The position numbers and the translations under genes are program-made. The notes under the pieces were generated by a model that was not told where the DNA came from, made no database searches, and saw nothing but the letters and a program-made list of their open reading frames with translations. This document shows, one piece after another, positions 60,902 to 64,000 of a DNA stretch of 64,000 nucleotides. Each line of letters opens with the position of its first letter. Position 1 is the first letter of the stretch. The stretch covers positions 1 to 64,000 of the forward strand of contig NZ_JAFEIG010000031.1 in the NCBI RefSeq assembly GCF_017495225.1. The letters are read 5' to 3'. Origin of the DNA: Daejeonella sp. Its GTDB lineage: Bacteria; Bacteroidota; Bacteroidia; Sphingobacteriales; Sphingobacteriaceae.

Positions 60902-62236
60902 ATGAAGACCAAGATTAGCAAAGAGATTAATAAAGTGCAGCCTAGAGTAAATGTAATTACCCTCGGTTGCTCCAAAAATATTCACGATTCGGAAGTCCTA
61001 ATGGGCCAATTACGCGGCAACCAAATGGATGTGGTACATGAAGACCAAAAGCTGCATAAAGACGATATTATTGTTATTAATACCTGCGGATTTATAGATA
61101 ATGCCAAGCAAGAATCTATCGATACCATCCTACAATATAGCGAACTAAAAGATCAAGGAAAAGTTGGCAAAGTAATAGTAACTGGTTGTTTATCTGAACG
61201 TTATAAGCCTGAACTAGAAGCTGAAATTAAAAATGTAGACTCCTTTTTCGGAACCAATGACCTCCAAAATCTGTTAAGCTCAATTGGTGCTGATTATAAA
61301 CATGAATTAGTAGGCGAACGTTTATTAACTACTCCTTCGCACTTTTCATATTTTAAAATTGCTGAAGGTTGTAATAGACCTTGCTCCTTCTGCGCAATTC
61401 CTTTAATGCGTGGAAAGCACGTTTCTAAGCCAATCGACGAACTGGTGAAGGAAGCGAAATTTCTTGCAAAAAATGGCACAAAAGAATTAATACTTATCGC
61501 TCAAGATCTAACTTATTATGGTTTAGACCTTTATAATAAAAGAAACTTGGCAGATTTAATGCGTAATTTATCCGATGTAGATGGCATCGAATGGATTCGC
61601 TTACAATATGCCTATCCATCTGGTTTCCCAATGGACATTTTGGATGTGATGAACGAACGCTCAAACATCTGTAATTACCTTGATATGCCACTCCAGCATA
61701 TCAGCGATAATATGTTGAGCTCCATGCGCCGCGGAATTACACGCCAAAAAACAATCGATTTAGTAAACTCCATTCGTGATAAAGTTCCAAATATCGCTTT
61801 GCGAACTACGCTAATTTGTGGATATCCCGGCGAAACGGAAAAAGATTTCCAAGAAATGAAAGAGTGGGTAAGTGAAAGCCGCTTTGACCGCTTAGGTTGC
61901 TTTACCTACTCGCATGAAGAAAAAACGCATGCCCATCTCCTTAATGATGATGTTCCTGAAGAAGTAAAGCAAGAACGTGTGGAGGAAATCATGAATGTTC
62001 AACAGGAAATTTCATTCGACATCAATCAGGATAAAGTCGGCAAAACTTTTAAAGTCCTATTGGATAAAAAAGAAGATAATTACTTAGTCGGACGTACCGA
62101 ATTTGATTCGCCTGAGGTAGATAATGAGGTTTTAATCGATGCTAGAATAAGTTATGCAAGTCCCGGGACTTTCGTAAATGTAAAAATTGACCGTGCCGAG
62201 GATTTCGATCTCTATGGTCAAATTGTCAAAATATAG
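60902..62236 (+). CDS. rimO: Ribosomal protein S12 methylthiotransferase RimO
   Basis: The 444-aa enzyme adds a beta-methylthio group to Asp of ribosomal protein S12. The N-terminal MTTase domain has three cluster Cys residues: TLGCSKNIHDSE, INTCGFIDNAK and TGCLSERYKPEL. The radical SAM site is EGCNRPCSFCAIPLMRG (CxxxCxxC), with RIQYAYPSG-like LQYAYPSGFP and DMPLQHISDNML downstream. A C-terminal TRAM domain (DNEVLIDARISYASPGTFVNV) completes it. The MRGKHVSKP segment supports RimO over MiaB. It lies 11 bp after ftsY. Confidence 0.95.
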   Translation: MKTKISKEINKVQPRVNVITLGCSKNIHDSEVLMGQLRGNQMDVVHEDQKLHKDDIIVINTCGFIDNAKQESIDTILQYSELKDQGKVGKVIVTGCLSERYKPELEAEIKNVDSFFGTNDLQNLLSSIGADYKHELVGERLLTTPSHFSYFKIAEGCNRPCSFCAIPLMRGKHVSKPIDELVKEAKFLAKNGTKELILIAQDLTYYGLDLYNKRNLADLMRNLSDVDGIEWIRLQYAYPSGFPMDILDVMNERSNICNYLDMPLQHISDNMLSSMRRGITRQKTIDLVNSIRDKVPNIALRTTLICGYPGETEKDFQEMKEWVSESRFDRLGCFTYSHEEKTHAHLLNDDVPEEVKQERVEEIMNVQQEISFDINQDKVGKTFKVLLDKKEDNYLVGRTEFDSPEVDNEVLIDARISYASPGTFVNVKIDRAEDFDLYGQIVKI

Positions 62237-62280
62237 ATCTGTTCTCCGCAATTAATTAAATTGCGTTATTTTCGTTGAAA

Positions 62281-63873
62281 ATGAAGGCGACTTACATAGA
62301 TTATAGTGAAACTCAGAGCTTTTCAGAGGGACTAATTCGCCTCCTAGCGAATGATCCTCAATTAGCGCCTTTCTACTCAGAAAATCCTACAATTGAGGGT
62401 TTTAAGAATCTAATTGCGCATAAAAAAGTAAGCGCCAACAGAGCAATCCTCGTAGATGTCCTGCAAAATCAATATTCAAATATTAAATCGCCTTTACATT
62501 CAAGTGTTGAAGCGAACATCCAATTATTAGAAAAAGACAATACATTCACCGTTTGCACGGGCCATCAACTTAACCTCTTCACAGGTCCGCTTTACTTTAT
62601 TTTCAAAATTGTAACTGCAATAAACCTTGCAAAGGAGCTTAAAGCCAATTTTCCGGATAAAAATTTTGTTCCCGTTTATTGGATGGCCACCGAAGACCAT
62701 GATTTTGCCGAAATAAATCATACCTATATTGCAGGCAAAAAAATCAGTTGGGATCATGATACATCCGGTGCCACCGGAAGAATCAAAACAGCGGGAATTG
62801 AGAAAATTTGCAAAGAATATCTACAAGTTTTAGGAATTTCTGAAAATGCAGAAACGCTTAGTAATCTCATCCAAAAGGCCTATACAGAACACTCAAACTT
62901 GTCGGATGCCACCAGATTTCTTGTTAATGCACTTTTTGAGGAATACGGTCTCATTATTCTAGATGCCGATGATAGACGTTTAAAAAGTCAATTTTCATCG
63001 ATCATCAGCAAAGATATTATTGAGCAAAACAGCTTCAAGAATATTACAGAAGCCAATCAGTCTTTAGCAGAGAAAGGCATTGACGCTCAGGTAAATCCCA
63101 GAGAAATAAATTTTTTCTACTTGAAAGACGGATTGAGAGAACGTATCGTTTTTGAAAATGATACATATTCAGTCCTAAACACAGACATCAGCTTCAGCGA
63201 AGAACAATTAAAACAAGAAATTGCTGAACAACCCGAACGTTTTAGTCCCAATGTAGTGATGCGCCCTCTTTATCAGGAAATCATCCTACCTAATTTAGCC
63301 TATATCGGGGGTGGTGCCGAAATTATTTACTGGCTACAGCTCAAGCAAAATTTTGATCATTACGGCGTACAATTCCCAGTTTTACTATTAAGAAACTCGG
63401 CAATGTTTAGTCCCCTAAACTTAGAAACTAAACTTAACCGCCTCAATATCAACACTAAAGATATTTTCAAAAAACTGGAATTATTAAAAAAGGAATGGGT
63501 TTTAAATCATAGCACGCATAGCCTAAACCTCCAAGATGAGTGGCATGAGCTAAGTTCCATATTTGAAAAAATCAAATTACGTAGCCATAAAATCGACCCA
63601 AGTTTAAGTCCCAGTACCGAAGCCGTAAAAGCTAGGCTGCACCATGCCATTAAAAATCTGGAAGCTAAACTCATGAAAGCAGAAAAGAAAAACTTTTCAG
63701 ATGCACTTTCACAGATTGAATCGATAAAGACGAAATTATTCCCCAATGGAGGTCTCCAAGAACGAAGAGAAAATTTCGGTCTATTTTATGTTAAACATGG
63801 GAAGGACTTCATAAAAGCATTAATTGAAAACTTTAAACCTTTAGATCTTAAGTTTACGATTTTAGAGGAGTAG
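62281..63873 (+). CDS. bshC: Putative bacillithiol synthesis enzyme BshC
   Basis: ATG 62281 (MKATYIDYSETQSFSEGL) is preferred over an in-frame TTG at 62275, giving 530 aa. Family motifs are visible: TVCTGHQLNLFTGPLYFIFK (~95-115), VYWMATEDHDFAEINH (~130-147) and YIGGGAEIIYWLQLK (~345), followed by a C-terminal coiled coil (~430-500). BshC is believed to add cysteine to glucosamine-malate in bacillithiol synthesis. bshA and bshB are not in this window. The gene follows rimO after 44 bp and precedes an Ldh2-type gene. Confidence 0.95.
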   Translation: MKATYIDYSETQSFSEGLIRLLANDPQLAPFYSENPTIEGFKNLIAHKKVSANRAILVDVLQNQYSNIKSPLHSSVEANIQLLEKDNTFTVCTGHQLNLFTGPLYFIFKIVTAINLAKELKANFPDKNFVPVYWMATEDHDFAEINHTYIAGKKISWDHDTSGATGRIKTAGIEKICKEYLQVLGISENAETLSNLIQKAYTEHSNLSDATRFLVNALFEEYGLIILDADDRRLKSQFSSIISKDIIEQNSFKNITEANQSLAEKGIDAQVNPREINFFYLKDGLRERIVFENDTYSVLNTDISFSEEQLKQEIAEQPERFSPNVVMRPLYQEIILPNLAYIGGGAEIIYWLQLKQNFDHYGVQFPVLLLRNSAMFSPLNLETKLNRLNINTKDIFKKLELLKKEWVLNHSTHSLNLQDEWHELSSIFEKIKLRSHKIDPSLSPSTEAVKARLHHAIKNLEAKLMKAEKKNFSDALSQIESIKTKLFPNGGLQERRENFGLFYVKHGKDFIKALIENFKPLDLKFTILEE

Positions 63874-63883
63874 AACAATAACA

Positions 63884-64000
63884 ATGACTTATAACACCTT
63901 TACAGAGAGCAATTTACGAGAATTTACTAAATCAGTTTTTATAAAAATGGGTTGTTCGGAAGAGCATGCTGCATTAGCTACTGATGTACTCATAAAATCC
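63884..64000 (+). CDS. Ldh2-type malate/lactate dehydrogenase (5' end only)
   Basis: The reading frame starts at ATG 63884 (MTYNTFTESNLREFTKSVF, then KMGCSEEHAALATDVLIKS) and runs off the right edge. The helix with FTKSVFIKMGCSEEHAALATDVL matches the N-terminal helix of the LDH2/MDHG (YiaK-like) NAD-dependent dehydrogenase family. Only 39 residues are available, so the substrate cannot be told. The start lies 10 bp after bshC. A purine-rich AGAGGAG stretch near 63864 could serve as ribosome-binding site. Confidence 0.72.
   Translation, partial: MTYNTFTESNLREFTKSVFIKMGCSEEHAALATDVLIKS

Noticed and set aside
62275..62281. Longer bshC starting at TTG 62275
   Set aside because: ATG lies two codons downstream and no upstream feature supports TTG use.

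Overview
The window looks like a low-GC Bacteroidota chromosome, most likely Sphingobacteriia (Pedobacter-like). Signs of this are three secreted proteins of the type IX secretion (T9SS) / gliding-associated style, TAnnTTTG-type promoter motifs, weak Shine-Dalgarno sequences, the gene order rpmB-rpmG-DUF4295-ftsY-rimO-bshC, and abundant intergenic palindromic repeats. The genus cannot be fixed from this sequence alone.

Left half (1-31961, minus strand): one uninterrupted reading frame fills the first half. It starts at ATG 31961 with a signal peptide and runs off the left edge, giving at least 10,653 codons. From the N terminus it contains an FG-GAP/VCBS block with a CARDB-like domain, a TSP3/F5-8C-like module, a second FG-GAP block, nineteen further ~836-bp modules (a beta-sandwich adhesion domain plus calcium-binding thrombospondin-3-like acidic repeats), an Ig-like domain, about 31 cadherin-like repeats of ~330 bp, and a final Asp-rich TSP3 tail. 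The annotated short ORFs on the opposite strand here are shadows. Upstream on the same strand (32396-34834) is an 812-aa protein with two DUF11-like domains, the same kind of TSP3 tail and a CHU_C/T9SS type B sorting domain. It suggests what the missing C terminus of the giant looks like.

35-47 kb: a membrane fatty-acid/sterol hydroxylase, a DUF2452-like protein, and a set of exported enzymes: a glycosidase-like protein, an M24 peptidase, a sialate O-acetylesterase-like protein and an amidohydrolase. A minus-strand pair encodes an ACR3 arsenite exporter and a metallophosphoesterase. 47-59 kb: a small secreted protein, catalase-peroxidase KatG, a DUF2911 protein, another T9SS type B protein, LpxB and SurE, a prolyl-aminopeptidase-like lipoprotein, a CsbD-like protein and acetyl-CoA synthetase. 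59-64 kb: a housekeeping run of L28, L33, a 55-aa DUF4295 protein (probably bL38), FtsY, RimO, BshC and the start of an Ldh2-type dehydrogenase.

The intergenic spaces carry several unrelated repeat families: palindromic GGACAGGTCGCGACCTGTCC units, GTAGGGTGCCCCC units, CCCCCTC/GAGGGGG hairpins, CTGCG-type hairpins, and arrays of short words such as GAGATGTGAGAT and ACTGATAACTGAC. The same composite arrays recur in opposite orientation near 41 kb and 56.7 kb. No tRNA, rRNA, CRISPR array, transposase or prophage was recognised. The most remarkable item is the megadalton-scale repeat protein and its two different repeat regimes.
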